A DNA stretch of 64,000 nucleotides from a bacterium (GCA_021823625.1 JAKANS010000005.1:1-64000), one strand, 5' to 3'. Shown: positions 50,028 through 60,575, numbered from the stretch's first letter. Translations and numbers: made by a program. The notes: a model not told the origin generated them from the letters alone.

Positions 50028-50741
50028 ATGGCTGAAATCTTCCGTTTTGCTTCGGCTGATGCACTGGCCATCGCGGCGGCGCGACGCCTCGTTGGTTTGA
50101 TCGGCGACGCGCTAACCAGTCGCACGCCGTTCGTCATCGCGCTTTCGGGCGGCCGGATTGCCCGGCCGTTCTACGAGGCGGTCGTGGCCGAATCGTCGCG
50201 GGCCGGAGCAATTTGGAAGCGCGTTCGGTTTTGTTTCGCGGACGAGCGGTGCGTGTCGCCGGATCATCCCGACAGCAATTTCGCCGTGGCGCAGCGGCAC
50301 TTGTTCACGCCGCTCGGTCTCGCGCCGGGTCAGGTGCTGCGGTTGCGGGGTGAAATCGAGTCGGCGATGGCCGTGGTCGAGGCTGAGCGTGCGTTGCGCC
50401 AGCTTGCACCGGTCGAAAATGGTCTGCCGGTGCTCGACCTGGTCTGGCTCGGGATGGGTGAGGACGGCCACGTGGCGTCGCTGTTCCCGAACGCCGGGGT
50501 CGAAATCGTCGAAAGCCGCGCGGTTTACCGGCCGGTCATCGGCCCCAAACCGCCGCCGCAGCGCCTGACGCTGACCTTCGCCATGCTGGCCGCCGCGCGC
50601 GAGGTGTGGGTGCTGGCCACCGGCCCCGGCAAGGGTGCGGCGTTGGCGGAATCGCTGCGGCCCGACGGCCAGACGCCGCTGGCGCGCGTCTTGCGCGCGC
50701 GCACCCACACCACTGTCTTCACCGATCTCGCCGTGGCCTGA
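50028..50741 (+). CDS. pgl: 6-phosphogluconolactonase
   Basis: 'FVIALSGGRIARPFYEAV', 'FCFADERCVSPDHPDSNF', 'WLGMGEDGHVASLFPN'; adjacent to zwf. Confidence 0.95.
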   Translation: MAEIFRFASADALAIAAARRLVGLIGDALTSRTPFVIALSGGRIARPFYEAVVAESSRAGAIWKRVRFCFADERCVSPDHPDSNFAVAQRHLFTPLGLAPGQVLRLRGEIESAMAVVEAERALRQLAPVENGLPVLDLVWLGMGEDGHVASLFPNAGVEIVESRAVYRPVIGPKPPPQRLTLTFAMLAAAREVWVLATGPGKGAALAESLRPDGQTPLARVLRARTHTTVFTDLAVA

Positions 50742-50834
50742 AAGCGCGCCACGAACCCGCGTCGAACGCGACGCAGGTCAAGCTTTCGGCGAGCGGGTCT
50801 GGACAGCCGCGGCGCCCACCATCAGTTTTGGCTC

Positions 50835-52136
50835 ATGCTCCGTTGGCGAACACTTATCGCAGCAGCCGTAGCGGTGGCCGCGCACCTGGCCGCGCAAAAC
50901 CTGCCGGACTACGAGCTGCCGCCGATCAACTACTCGACCGCCCTTGCCAGCAACACGGTCTCGCGGCTGCAAGCGCGGCTCGACGCGGGCCGCGGCCGCC
51001 TGCCGCTGGGCGAACCCACGGCCTGTTTGCGCGAGCTGCTCGCCGCGTTGGAGGCGCCGGTCGCGTCGCAGGTGCTGGTGTTTTCCAAAACGAGCCTGCA
51101 ACGCGCGCTGATCGAGCCGCGCCGGCCGCGGGCCATCTACTTCTCCGAGGACGCGTACGTCGGCTGGGTGCCCGGCGGTTTGATGGAGGTCGCCGTCACC
51201 GACCCGCAACTCGGGCTGACGTTTTACCGCTTCGATCCGCGCGACACCACGCAGCCGGTGCGCTTCGCGCGCGACGCGGATTGCCTGTCCTGCCATGCCG
51301 GCTCGCTCACGCGCGACTGGCCGGGCCTGATGGTGCGCTCGGTTTTTCCGGACGCGCACGGCGAGCCGATCGTTTCGGCGGGCACGTTCCTGATCGGCCA
51401 CGACAGTCCGCTGAGCGAGCGTTGGGGCGGTTGGTACGTGACCGGCACGCATGGCGCGGCGCGACATCTGGGCAACGCGATCGCCACCGAGGCAGCCGGC
51501 GGCGCCACGCTGGATCGCGAAGCAGGCGCGAACGTGACGAACCTCGCGGGCTATTTCGCGACGAACCAGTATTTGCGGCCGGACAGCGACATCGTGGCGT
51601 TGATGGTGCTCGAACATCAGGTGGGAATGCACACCCGGCTGGCGCAAGCCGCCCTGCGGGTCCGCAAATGGATGGCCTACCAGCAGAATCTCCAGCGCGA
51701 ACTCAAGGAGCCGGTCACCGACGTGCCGGAAGGCACGGCGCGGCGGGTGGTCGAGACCGAAGCCGGTCGGATTGTCGAACACCTGCTCTTCTGCGACGAA
51801 GCGTCGTTGCCGGCAAACGGGGTTCACGGCGCCGGAGATTTTGAGCGGGCGTTTTGCCGGAACAAATGCGCCGACCCGCGCGGTCGGAGCTTGAAGGACT
51901 TCGATTTGCGCACGCGGCTGTTCGCCTGGCGGTGCAGTTACATGATTTACTCGCAGGCGTTCGACGCTCTGCCGCCGGCGCTCAAGGCGTGCGTGTACCA
52001 GCGCCTGAAAGCCGTGCTGACGGCGTCGGAGCCGCCGAAGCGTTTCGCGCACCTGTCCGCGGCGGAGCGCACCGCCATTGGCGAAATCCTGCTGGCGACG
52101 AAGCCGGACTTGAAGGCCGCGTGGACGGACCATTGA
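50835..52136 (+). CDS. secreted hypothetical protein with a single CxxCH heme-binding motif
   Basis: signal peptide; 'DADCLSCHAGSLTRDWPGLMVRSVF'. Confidence 0.8.
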   Translation: MLRWRTLIAAAVAVAAHLAAQNLPDYELPPINYSTALASNTVSRLQARLDAGRGRLPLGEPTACLRELLAALEAPVASQVLVFSKTSLQRALIEPRRPRAIYFSEDAYVGWVPGGLMEVAVTDPQLGLTFYRFDPRDTTQPVRFARDADCLSCHAGSLTRDWPGLMVRSVFPDAHGEPIVSAGTFLIGHDSPLSERWGGWYVTGTHGAARHLGNAIATEAAGGATLDREAGANVTNLAGYFATNQYLRPDSDIVALMVLEHQVGMHTRLAQAALRVRKWMAYQQNLQRELKEPVTDVPEGTARRVVETEAGRIVEHLLFCDEASLPANGVHGAGDFERAFCRNKCADPRGRSLKDFDLRTRLFAWRCSYMIYSQAFDALPPALKACVYQRLKAVLTASEPPKRFAHLSAAERTAIGEILLATKPDLKAAWTDH

Positions 52137-52149
52137 TTCGCACAATTTA

Positions 52150-52235
52150 CGTACTTTGGGCGGCGCGCCGGCTTGCCGCCGGCTGGGCGGGGTCCACCGG
52201 CCCCAAGCCGGTCACAGACCGGCGCTCCACTCCTT
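52150..52235. repeat. GC-rich dispersed-type hairpin repeat
   Basis: GCCGGCTTGCCGCCGGC; CCGGTC-ACA-GACCGG; intergenic. Confidence 0.45.
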
Positions 52236-52349
52236 CGGCCGTCTGTGTGGGTTGTGAATTACTCGGGTTAACCGGCACACGGCGCGATTGGCGCCCCGAA
52301 TCAGCGCGGCGCTTGACGCCCTTGGTTCGCGGCCAACACACTCGCCGCC

Positions 52350-53345
52350 ATGTTCAAGATGATCGGCGGCGACGGCCGTGAGTACGGCCCGGTGACCGCG
52401 GACCAGTTGCGACTCTGGATTCTGGACCATCGCGCGAACGGCCAGACGATGGTCCAACCGGTGGGCAGCCTGGATTGGGTTCCGCTCGGCAGCCTGCCCG
52501 AGTTCGCCGAAGCGCTCGCCTCCGCGGCGCAACCCCACGGCGTTCCGCCACCGAAACCGTTGCCAGTCGTCGCGGAGGCGGAAGCCCCCACGCCGTTCGC
52601 GCCCGTTGTCGCTCCGGTGGCGGCCGGTGAACTGCACATCTTCGATTGTCTGGAGCGCGCCTGGCTTCTGTTGCAGCGGCATTTCCTCCTCATCGCCGGC
52701 GCCGCCTTGGTGGTGTGGGGCGTGCAGACTCTTTCCGCGCTGGGCGGCTGTGCCGGTGGACTGGTCAGACTGGCTATTTCGGGCCCGCTCTATGGGGGCT
52801 TGTCGGTGCTGGTGCTTGGCCTCGCGCGCGGCCGATCGACTGGCCTCGGCGATTTGTTCGCGTGCTTCGGCGAACGGTTTCTGCCGTGCCTGGCGATCTG
52901 GCTGGTCACGGAGATTCTTTCCCAACTGGGACTTGCGCTGTGCCTTTTGCCCGGCATTTTCCTGAGTGTGGTCTGGGCATTCAGCCTGCCGCTGACGGCT
53001 GACCGCGGCCTCGGCTTCGGCGAGGCGATCCGCACCAGTTGGCGCGCGGTGCTGCCCCGGTTTTTCACCGTCCTGGGTTTGCTGGCGCTGGCCTTTCTGC
53101 CGGTCGTCGTGTTCGCGGCTTACAGCAGCGTGACGATGGCGGTGCATGCAATGGACGTGCTGGGACCGGTGGGCGCGTTCGATTTCGCGCGGTTGCAGGA
53201 AAAACTCCCGGAACTGGCCAGCCACGCGGCCCGGATCGGATTTCAACAACAGATGGTGCTGCTCTTAAATTTGCCGTTTGCCTGGGCCGCGCTGATGACC
53301 GCGTATGAAGATCTCTTCGGCCGGCGTTCCGCCCAAGCTGCTTGA
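52350..53345 (+). CDS. GYF_2-like domain plus polytopic membrane protein
   Basis: N-terminal 'FKMIGGDGREYGPVTADQLRLWILDHRANGQTMVQPVGSLDWVPLGSLPEF'; later TM helices. Confidence 0.85.
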   Translation: MFKMIGGDGREYGPVTADQLRLWILDHRANGQTMVQPVGSLDWVPLGSLPEFAEALASAAQPHGVPPPKPLPVVAEAEAPTPFAPVVAPVAAGELHIFDCLERAWLLLQRHFLLIAGAALVVWGVQTLSALGGCAGGLVRLAISGPLYGGLSVLVLGLARGRSTGLGDLFACFGERFLPCLAIWLVTEILSQLGLALCLLPGIFLSVVWAFSLPLTADRGLGFGEAIRTSWRAVLPRFFTVLGLLALAFLPVVVFAAYSSVTMAVHAMDVLGPVGAFDFARLQEKLPELASHAARIGFQQQMVLLLNLPFAWAALMTAYEDLFGRRSAQAA

Positions 53346-53688
53346 CCGCCCCACCGCCTGGGCTTGCACGGTCACGAACCTGGTCACGCTGCCGGGGTTG
53401 GGCAGCCTGGCCGCCCGGCGCAAGGTTGGCTACGCGCAAGCCGGGCTGGCGCTGGCAGGCTTCGCGCTGACGATGTGGTGGATGCTCCGCACGCTGTTGG
53501 ACTGGTTCGCGTCCGGCGAATTGAAGGCGGAATTGAACTCGACGCTTCTGATCGGCCTGCTCGGTGTGCTCGTGTTCGGGTTGGCCTGGCTCTGGGCGCT
53601 GGCCACGAGTCTGCAATTACACCGGGAGGCCCGGCAAAATGAACGCGCTGCCGAAAGCTCAAAGCCCGAATCTGCCGCCGCTCCTTGA
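53305..53688 (+). CDS. small membrane protein
   Basis: two TM helices; overlaps ends of neighbouring genes. Confidence 0.65.
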   Translation: MKISSAGVPPKLLDRPTAWACTVTNLVTLPGLGSLAARRKVGYAQAGLALAGFALTMWWMLRTLLDWFASGELKAELNSTLLIGLLGVLVFGLAWLWALATSLQLHREARQNERAAESSKPESAAAP

Positions 53689-54097
53689 ACGGCGCGTGCC
53701 TTCGGCCCCGCGCGGCAACCGCTGGCCGGTGGTCGCCTTCGCGGTGTGCCTGCTGGCGCTGGGCGGACTGCGCCTCGCCGTGGCGTGGAACCTGCCTTTG
53801 CCGGGATGCCGGTTTCACGCGGTGACCGGCCTGCCCTGCATGTCCTGCGGATCCACCCGCGCGGCGCTGGCGTTGACGCGCGGTGAGTGGCTGGAGGCGT
53901 TGCGTTGGAACCCGCTGGCCGTCGCCGGTTTTGTGGCGGTGGCGGTGGCTTTCCTGCTTTGGTGCGCGGACGCCGCCTTCGGTTCGCGATTTCTACGCGC
54001 GGCGCGTCAAAGGCTGGGGTGCTTGCCCGGCTGGCGTTTGTTCGCCGCAGCGGTGGCGCTGAACTGGATTTACTTGCTCTTCAGCGGGGGGCGTTGA
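53639..54097 (+). CDS. DUF2752-like membrane protein
   Basis: 'LPGCRFHAVTGLPCMSCGSTRAALALTRGEWLEALRWNPLAV'. Confidence 0.88.
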   Translation: MNALPKAQSPNLPPLLERRVPSAPRGNRWPVVAFAVCLLALGGLRLAVAWNLPLPGCRFHAVTGLPCMSCGSTRAALALTRGEWLEALRWNPLAVAGFVAVAVAFLLWCADAAFGSRFLRAARQRLGCLPGWRLFAAAVALNWIYLLFSGGR

Positions 54098-54466
54098 CCC
54101 CAGGCCGGCCGCGCTGCGCCGAGTCCAACCTTTCCTGTGAAAGCAAAGTCGCCTTCGATGGCGCTGCGACTCTTGCTCAGCCTGGCTCCTTCCTCACGGC
54201 CCGGGCACCGCCCGGTAGAACTGGGAAGCTGCCCCCGCGTTCACCGGGCACGGGCTGACTGCGTTCGTCAGGTTGTGCCACGGGCCGTTCACCCTTTCGG
54301 CGTCGGCGGCTTGCGGGTGGTCGAACGCACTGAATGCTGAAGCGGTCCTCAGCATGTCGAACCTGCCGTTGATCGTCGCTATTTGGCGGCGGGTTGAGGC
54401 GGACACACGGACTCCGCCACCAATCCCCGCCGTCGTTCCGCGCGGAAGGTCAAGTAAGTCCTCAGG

Positions 54467-54680
54467 GCGCCTGCCGCAGGTGGAAGAACTGCATCGGGCC
54501 GCTTTGGAGGACCGTCATCTGCTGGAAGCCGGGCGGCATAGAGTCTTGGACCGGCAACCACGGACCGTTCACGCTGGGCGTGGCTTCGACGCCGAAGTTC
54601 ATCCCCGTGGCAGTCCAGTTGAGCTGCACGGCACGCTCGATGCCGACTTGGGGCGCTTCCTAGGTGCGCAGTTCCAGGTT
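54467..54680 (-). pseudogene. C-terminal remnant of a secreted protein
   Basis: reverse strand reads 'QVGIERAVQLNWTATGMNFGVEATPSVNGPWLPVQDSMPPGFQQMTVLQSGPMQFFHLRQAP*'. Confidence 0.55.
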
Positions 54681-54819
54681 ATCGAAGGCGGCTTCCGCGG
54701 CACGCGTAGCCACCGCCTGCTATCGCAGGGCGTCAGTGCTACCGCCGATGCCATAGCCGGCAATGTCGTAGTGGATGGAATGAGCTGCTTGCCGCTTGTG
54801 CCGCTTGTGCTGGAGGATT

Positions 54820-56141
54820 TCATTTCCTCTGCACGTTGTAGATCTCCGGATTGGTCGGGAACGGCGGCGCCCCATCCTTGAGGTAGGTGTCGAAGAACCA
54901 GACCAAGCAGGCATCGAAAGCCAGTGCTGGCCCGCGTCCCCAGGGTACCTCCGACAACCAGGCTAGATCAGTGCCGGTGAAGTGGTCGGCCTGCGCAACT
55001 TGGAGCAGGACAGCGTTGGTGATTGCCTTGCTGAAGAGCCACTGATCTTGGGCGTAAAACAAATTCGTTTGGCCCAGCGCGACGATGAATGGCTTCTGGA
55101 GGCCCGAACTGTTCAACTGAACGTTCATGGCGTCCCACAGAGCCGCGCACTTCACCCTGCTGTCGCAGCGGCAGGTCTCAACGACCATGCCGCCATAGGA
55201 AATTCCGTAAACACCAATTCGGTCCAGGTCCAGTTGGCCGGCGAGCAACGGGTCGCTGCTGTTGATTAGAACCAGTTCGTCGAGCAGGAATCGCATGTCC
55301 ATGAGACGGTTCGTCACGTCACCGGCGTGATTACCGGCAAGATAGCGACCATCGGGAAATTCCGTGGCCCAGCAATCGGCATGATCCAGTGCGACCACGA
55401 CATAGCCGTGGCTGGCCAACTCTTCGGCGGTCTGCGATTGCGGCTGCCCATCAGACCGTGAGAATGAACGATCACCGGGTACGTGCCGGCATTCGACAGC
55501 GGAGTTTGAAGAAACCGATGTCCCGCGAGCCTGGGTGCGATCAACGCCCACCGAGTATCAAGTCCGAAAGTGGAGTAACCGGTGGTATCTGCCGCGAAGT
55601 GCCGGTCCCACATGGCGGCTGGCAGGACTCCAGCCGCCGGCGTGTCCGCTGGATACCAAAACGTGGCCATGAAGGCGTTGGTCGGAGGCGAGTATCGGTA
55701 CAAATTCGTTCGCGCGGGATCAATCATCACGCGATCCACGGTGCCGACCGCGAATGGTCCGCTAGGTTTTGGGAAGGCCGTGAGCAGATGGTTGGCAAAG
55801 GTGCGATAGAACCGCTGGTTCAGACCGGCGGCATTGGTATCCTGAAAGATCAAAGGACTGGGATCGTTGTTCGTCCGCAGCAGCCAAGCCAACGGCGTCC
55901 AGTCCATTAGATTGCTGGAGGCTTCGACCGGATAGAGGTCGAACATCTGCCTGAACTGATTGGAGATGGTGCCCGTCAGGTTGAACATGCCCACGACGCT
56001 GCCATCCAGGCTGAGCGTCGCCGTGTGGTCCGGCGAGACCGTGACACCGCTGAAATGGTGTGGCACTGGCTGGGCCGAGAGAGTTGGATGCGCCGGGAGC
56101 AGCAGCCCCAGGCCGAGCGCGAGCAGAGTTGATGGTTTCAT
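54820..56141 (-). pseudogene. secreted alpha/beta hydrolase (PAF-acetylhydrolase/dienelactone hydrolase-like), split by a frameshift near 55440
   Basis: N-part '...YPVIVHSHGLMGS' and C-part 'QTAEELASHGYVVVALDHADC...IGVYGISYGGMVVETC...QADHF' lie in different frames. Confidence 0.75.
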
Positions 56142-56162
56142 AGTCTTGGTTTTACAGGTTAT

Positions 56163-58874
56163 TTAGTTCTCCACGCGCACCCGGTAGAATAGCGGCGCCA
56201 GGCTGGCCGCATTGGTGTCGGTGAAGCGGGTCGTGCCGGGTTGCCCGACAATGTCGGAAGCCAGCGGCAGGAAGCACGGCGAGGACGCGAGGTTCGTGCT
56301 TCGCTCCAGCAAATAGAGTACGCCGGCGATGCTTTGCCAACTCACCGTCACGTTCGTGCCGTCGGACGTCGCGGAGAGCAGGCGCAACACGGAGAGCGCG
56401 TTGGTGGGACAGGTTCCCGTGCGCCACTCCTGCCAGGTGGTGTGGCCGTCGGCGTCCGCGTCCGTGGCATCGGCCGAGCCGTTGGTGGGCAGGCCGTAGC
56501 GCTGGAGCCAAGCGTACGAAATCGACGACCCTGGCCCTTGGAACTCGTAAGCGCCGATGTCCACCGTGCCGCTGACGATGCGCGGGTTGCCGTCCAAGTC
56601 CGTGGGGCCGGCGGCATAGGCATTGTTGCCGGCGTTGATGCACGGGGAATTGGATTGCAGGCGCAGGTTGCCGCCGGCGTAATCCACGAACAGCGGCGCG
56701 TTAGTGATGTTGCCGACGCCGTTGGTGGGCATGGGCGTCGTGCAACAGTAGTTCATCACAGGAGGACTAAAGAAAATTTCCCCATTGTGGTAGTTCGCAC
56801 CGGTTGGGGCCGTGTTGAAATAGAGGATGCAGTTGTTCAGCGTGCCCCCATTCGCGCCGCCGGCAAAGCCTAATCCCCCCGAGTTGTCGGTCACCAAATT
56901 GCCGGTCAGCGTGCAGTTGTTCAGCATGCACCAATTCGCTCCGCCGCCGTATGCACGAGCCAAGTTGGCGGTCAGCGTGCAGTTGTTCAGCGTGCAGTTA
57001 TCCGCCCCGCCCCCACGGTAGCCAGCCGAGTTGCCGGAGAGCACACAGTTGTTCAGCGTGCTGTCGTTTGCTCCGGCGCCGGCCCAGTCAGCCGAGTTGC
57101 CCGTCAGTGTACAATTGTTCAGCGTGCCCCTCCTCGTCCCGCCTCCTTGGTCAGCCGAGTTGCCGGTCAGCGCGCAGTTGTTCAGGGTGCTGTCCGCCGC
57201 CGCGCCTCCGCCGTTGATACGGGCGGAGTTGCCAGTGAGCTCGCAGTTCTCAACCGTGCCCCCAAACGCCCCCCCGCCAAGATTATAGGCGGAGTTGCCT
57301 GCCACCACGCAGTTGGAAACCACAGCATTTGTTGATTCACACCCCACCCCACCGCCGCTCATGTCGAGGGAGTATTCCCAATTAGTTCGCGTCGCCCCGT
57401 TGGTCAAGGTGAACCCAGAGAGGCGGGCGCCGCTGGCCAGATACACGCACCGGATCGCGCCGTCGCCGTTGGTGGTGCCGGGCACTTGGTGGCCTTGGAT
57501 CACCGTGAACTGTGGGCCATTGACGCTGCGCAGCGCCAGCGGTTTGTCCACCGCCACGCGGTTGACGAGCAGGTTCGTTCCAACCGCCCGCCCGCCGGTT
57601 GCGTAAACGCCGTTGGTCACCACGATCTCGTCGCCCGGCAGTGCCGCGTCCACGGCGTCCTGGATGACTCGGGCGGCAGTGGCCCCGTTGGTGTACGGCG
57701 GCGTGGGATTCGGACTCTCTGGCGAGACGTAAAGCGCGCGGTATTCGTAGGCGCCGATGTCGAATGCGGCCACACCATCGCCGTTGCCATCCACTGGACG
57801 CGGCCGGCCATCGAGATCGTTGGTGACGATGGCGCTGAGATTGGTGCCCGCGTCAATGCAGGGCGAGTCGGGCCTCAGTCGGTAATTGCCCGCTGCCGCG
57901 TCCACGAACAGCGGCGCGTTGGTGATGTTGCCGAAACCATTGGTGGGCATCGGCGTCGTGCAGCAGTAGCTCGAGACATTCGGAAACCAGGCCGGGTCAC
58001 ACTCTGTGAAGTTCGCTCCGTCTGGAGCGGTGTTGAAATAGACGATGCAGTTCTTCAGTATGCCAGCGGCCACTCCGCCGCCATCCCCTCGAGCAAAGTT
58101 GCCCGTCACCGTGCAGTTATTCAGTTCAGCCGAAAGCGCCCCACCGCCGGAATAATCCGCCGAATTGCCCGTGAGCGTGCTGTTGTTCAGAGTACCTCCG
58201 GACGTCCCGCCGCCGTACCAGGCACGGTTGCCGGTCAGCGTGCAGGTGTTCAGCGTGGCCGAGGCTGCCCCGCCGCCGCCGGACGCGGAATTGCCCGTGA
58301 GTGTGCAGTCTTTGAGTGTACCGTCATACGCCCCCCCTCCTAGCCCGGCCGCAGAGTTGCCGACCAACACACAGTTGGAAACCACAGCGCTTGATGATTC
58401 GCACCAGAGCCCGCCGCCGCCCGATTCGCTGAACGGAGGCATCTCGTCCACCGCACGTGTCGCCCCGTTGGTCAACGTGAAGCCGGACAGGTTCGCGCCG
58501 TCGGCCAAATATACACACCTGATCGCGTCGTCGCCGTTGATCGTGCCGGGCACCTGGTGGCCTTGGATCACCGTGAACTCAGGACCGTTGACGCTGTGCA
58601 ACGTCACCGGCTTGTCCACGGCAACCCGGTTGACGAGCAGATTCGTTCCAGTCGCCCGCCCGCCCGTGGCGTAAAGCCCGTTGGTTGTCACGATCTCGTC
58701 ACCTGCCACCGCCGCGTCCACCGCCTGCTGGATCGTCACGGCGGCGGTGGCCCAGTTGGTGTAGGGCGGCGCGGGGTTGGCGCTGTTGGCGTCCACGTAG
58801 CGCACGGCGGCCAAAGCGCTGCTCGTGGCTGCCAGCAACATCCCTGCAGCCAGAAGGTCAAGTTTCGTTTTCAT
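56163..58874 (-). CDS. secreted right-handed parallel beta-helix protein, two tandem beta-helix domains
   Basis: repeats '(T)LNNCTLTGNSADxGGGA'; 'DIGAYEY/DIGAYEF' closes each domain; C-terminal 'LLERSTNLASS..FYRVRVEN'. Confidence 0.88.
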   Translation of the reverse strand: MKTKLDLLAAGMLLAATSSALAAVRYVDANSANPAPPYTNWATAAVTIQQAVDAAVAGDEIVTTNGLYATGGRATGTNLLVNRVAVDKPVTLHSVNGPEFTVIQGHQVPGTINGDDAIRCVYLADGANLSGFTLTNGATRAVDEMPPFSESGGGGLWCESSSAVVSNCVLVGNSAAGLGGGAYDGTLKDCTLTGNSASGGGGAASATLNTCTLTGNRAWYGGGTSGGTLNNSTLTGNSADYSGGGALSAELNNCTVTGNFARGDGGGVAAGILKNCIVYFNTAPDGANFTECDPAWFPNVSSYCCTTPMPTNGFGNITNAPLFVDAAAGNYRLRPDSPCIDAGTNLSAIVTNDLDGRPRPVDGNGDGVAAFDIGAYEYRALYVSPESPNPTPPYTNGATAARVIQDAVDAALPGDEIVVTNGVYATGGRAVGTNLLVNRVAVDKPLALRSVNGPQFTVIQGHQVPGTTNGDGAIRCVYLASGARLSGFTLTNGATRTNWEYSLDMSGGGVGCESTNAVVSNCVVAGNSAYNLGGGAFGGTVENCELTGNSARINGGGAAADSTLNNCALTGNSADQGGGTRRGTLNNCTLTGNSADWAGAGANDSTLNNCVLSGNSAGYRGGGADNCTLNNCTLTANLARAYGGGANWCMLNNCTLTGNLVTDNSGGLGFAGGANGGTLNNCILYFNTAPTGANYHNGEIFFSPPVMNYCCTTPMPTNGVGNITNAPLFVDYAGGNLRLQSNSPCINAGNNAYAAGPTDLDGNPRIVSGTVDIGAYEFQGPGSSISYAWLQRYGLPTNGSADATDADADGHTTWQEWRTGTCPTNALSVLRLLSATSDGTNVTVSWQSIAGVLYLLERSTNLASSPCFLPLASDIVGQPGTTRFTDTNAASLAPLFYRVRVEN

Positions 58875-58943
58875 AGTGATTGTGTCGGCATTGGTTTGTC
58901 TGTCTGAAGCTCATCCCGCAGCTGCACGGCGAAAAGAGCACTT

Positions 58944-60017
58944 TCATGGCGTTCCGGCGTCTATCAGAATGTCCGTCGCCCGCATTATGAGGCCCTCGTT
59001 CGCGCCGGTGTCACAAATGACCGTGCCCCTGGGATCAACTATGCGGCTGTGACCGTAACACTGGGCGTAACCGATGAGTCCCACCTGTTCGGCGACCACA
59101 TGCCACCGGCTGGCCCTAAGAGCGTTCGTGTTGGTGGCAATATCGTAGAGGCCGGCAGCGCCGGTCCACCAAGCCGAAGAGGTAACGAGGAAATCAGCCC
59201 CGGCAGCCGCCAGGCGGGGCCCGGGTACGGTATCGATGCATCCGCATTCGCCCCCCATCTCTGCGCAGATCATCATCCCTGCTTTCCCCAGGGGACTGGC
59301 AACCACTTGGATGAGTTGGGTGCCCCGGCTCCAGATCTGACTATCATTGCCGACATGGATCGACTTGCGGTGGGTCCCGAACACTCCTCCAGGCCCCAGG
59401 AACACAGCGGTATTGTATATTCTCCCTGCCTCATCTTTTTCGGTCATGCCGAACACCACATGAATCCCCAGCTCTTTGGCCTTGGCGACGAGTATGTCAG
59501 TGCTTGGTCCCGGGACGGTCTCGGCGGTGTTTGTCATGTACGCCATTTCCGCCGGCGTTGGCGTCCGCGAGTATTCCGCCCACGGCGGACACTGTTGGAG
59601 GGCGACTTCGGGGAAAACCACCAGGTCTGCGCCGCGGCTGGCGGCTTCGGTCATGCGGGCGAACATCGTTGCCAAGTTCGTCTCCGTATTGGGCACTCCA
59701 TGCATTGTCACCGCCGCCAGGGTCAGCCACTTTTTCCCCGGCGGAGGCTGGGTCAATCGAAAGAACTTCCGCGCACCCGTCATCCGGTACCGGCACGAGT
59801 TGACCGCCGCCGTGTTGACGGTTAACCAAGGACCATTCAGGGTCAAAGCCTCCGACAGCTTGGCATCCAGCGGCTCCCAACTGAAGTTGAGGTATTGCTG
59901 GTCTCGGCCGGCCCGCAGTTCAGGCCCGGTGGCGGCGTGTGCCAAAGACAAGACCGACAGTGGCAGTAAGAGCATGAGGAGGTTCAACCGTGCCAGCTTC
60001 GTGCGACAGATATTCAT
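58944..60017 (-). CDS. secreted carbon-nitrogen hydrolase (nitrilase superfamily)
   Basis: 'VVFPEVALQQ', 'THRKSIHV', 'GMMICAEMGGE' give the Glu-Lys-Cys triad. Confidence 0.88.
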   Translation of the reverse strand: MNICRTKLARLNLLMLLLPLSVLSLAHAATGPELRAGRDQQYLNFSWEPLDAKLSEALTLNGPWLTVNTAAVNSCRYRMTGARKFFRLTQPPPGKKWLTLAAVTMHGVPNTETNLATMFARMTEAASRGADLVVFPEVALQQCPPWAEYSRTPTPAEMAYMTNTAETVPGPSTDILVAKAKELGIHVVFGMTEKDEAGRIYNTAVFLGPGGVFGTHRKSIHVGNDSQIWSRGTQLIQVVASPLGKAGMMICAEMGGECGCIDTVPGPRLAAAGADFLVTSSAWWTGAAGLYDIATNTNALRASRWHVVAEQVGLIGYAQCYGHSRIVDPRGTVICDTGANEGLIMRATDILIDAGTP

Positions 60018-60251
60018 AAATTGCCTAAAGCCGTTTGTTTATGGTTTCAGTTGTCACAGGGCTCAGCGTCTGGCGAGTTCGACGCCTCGAATCCACTGAA
60101 CGCGGCTTCCACTCCGTACAGAGGAAAATCCGGGAAACAGATTCAGGAAAACTCCAGAAATCTTTCAGGAAGCAACGGCTACTGGCCTCCAAACCCAAGC
60201 GCTGCTCCTTCGGCGGGGTCCAAACGCTTCGCCACGCCCAACGTCACGATT

Positions 60252-60575
60252 TCACCGGATGGGCACACGCTGCGGGATGGAGCGAAAGAAACGGCCCAGG
60301 TCACGGTCAGTGTTGAGCACCGCGGGTCGGAAGTCCGGCCAGGGCTCCGTCTTCGGCGCCCGGAGCGTGGTCGGCTCTTTCCAAGGCCAGATTTCGGCGT
60401 GTTCGTCGGCGAAGCTCAGCGTGCCGGCGTTGCCGTGGCGCGTGGCGGGGGGCGCTCAGCCAGGTGCATATGGTCGTGCTTTGCTGCACCCAGCCCCCGT
60501 TCGGATGGTTCCTGGCGAAAAGCCCCCAGGAAGTGCTGTTCTCGTGCTCGTCCGCGAACACGAAGGCCAGGACCA
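60252..60575 (-). pseudogene. C-terminal remnant of a prepilin-like (H-X9-DG/PulG-type) protein, frameshifted
   Basis: reverse strand reads 'FVFADEHENSTSWGLFARNHPNGGW..' and in another frame 'RHGNAGTLSFADEHAEIWPWKEPTTLRAPKTEPWPDFRPAVLNTDRDLGRFFRSIPQRVPIR*'. Confidence 0.65.

Noticed and set aside
56827-57335. Plus-strand ORFs with repeated 'QLFSVxSFAPP' peptides
   Set aside because: Antisense of the beta-helix coil repeats, not an independent repeat protein.
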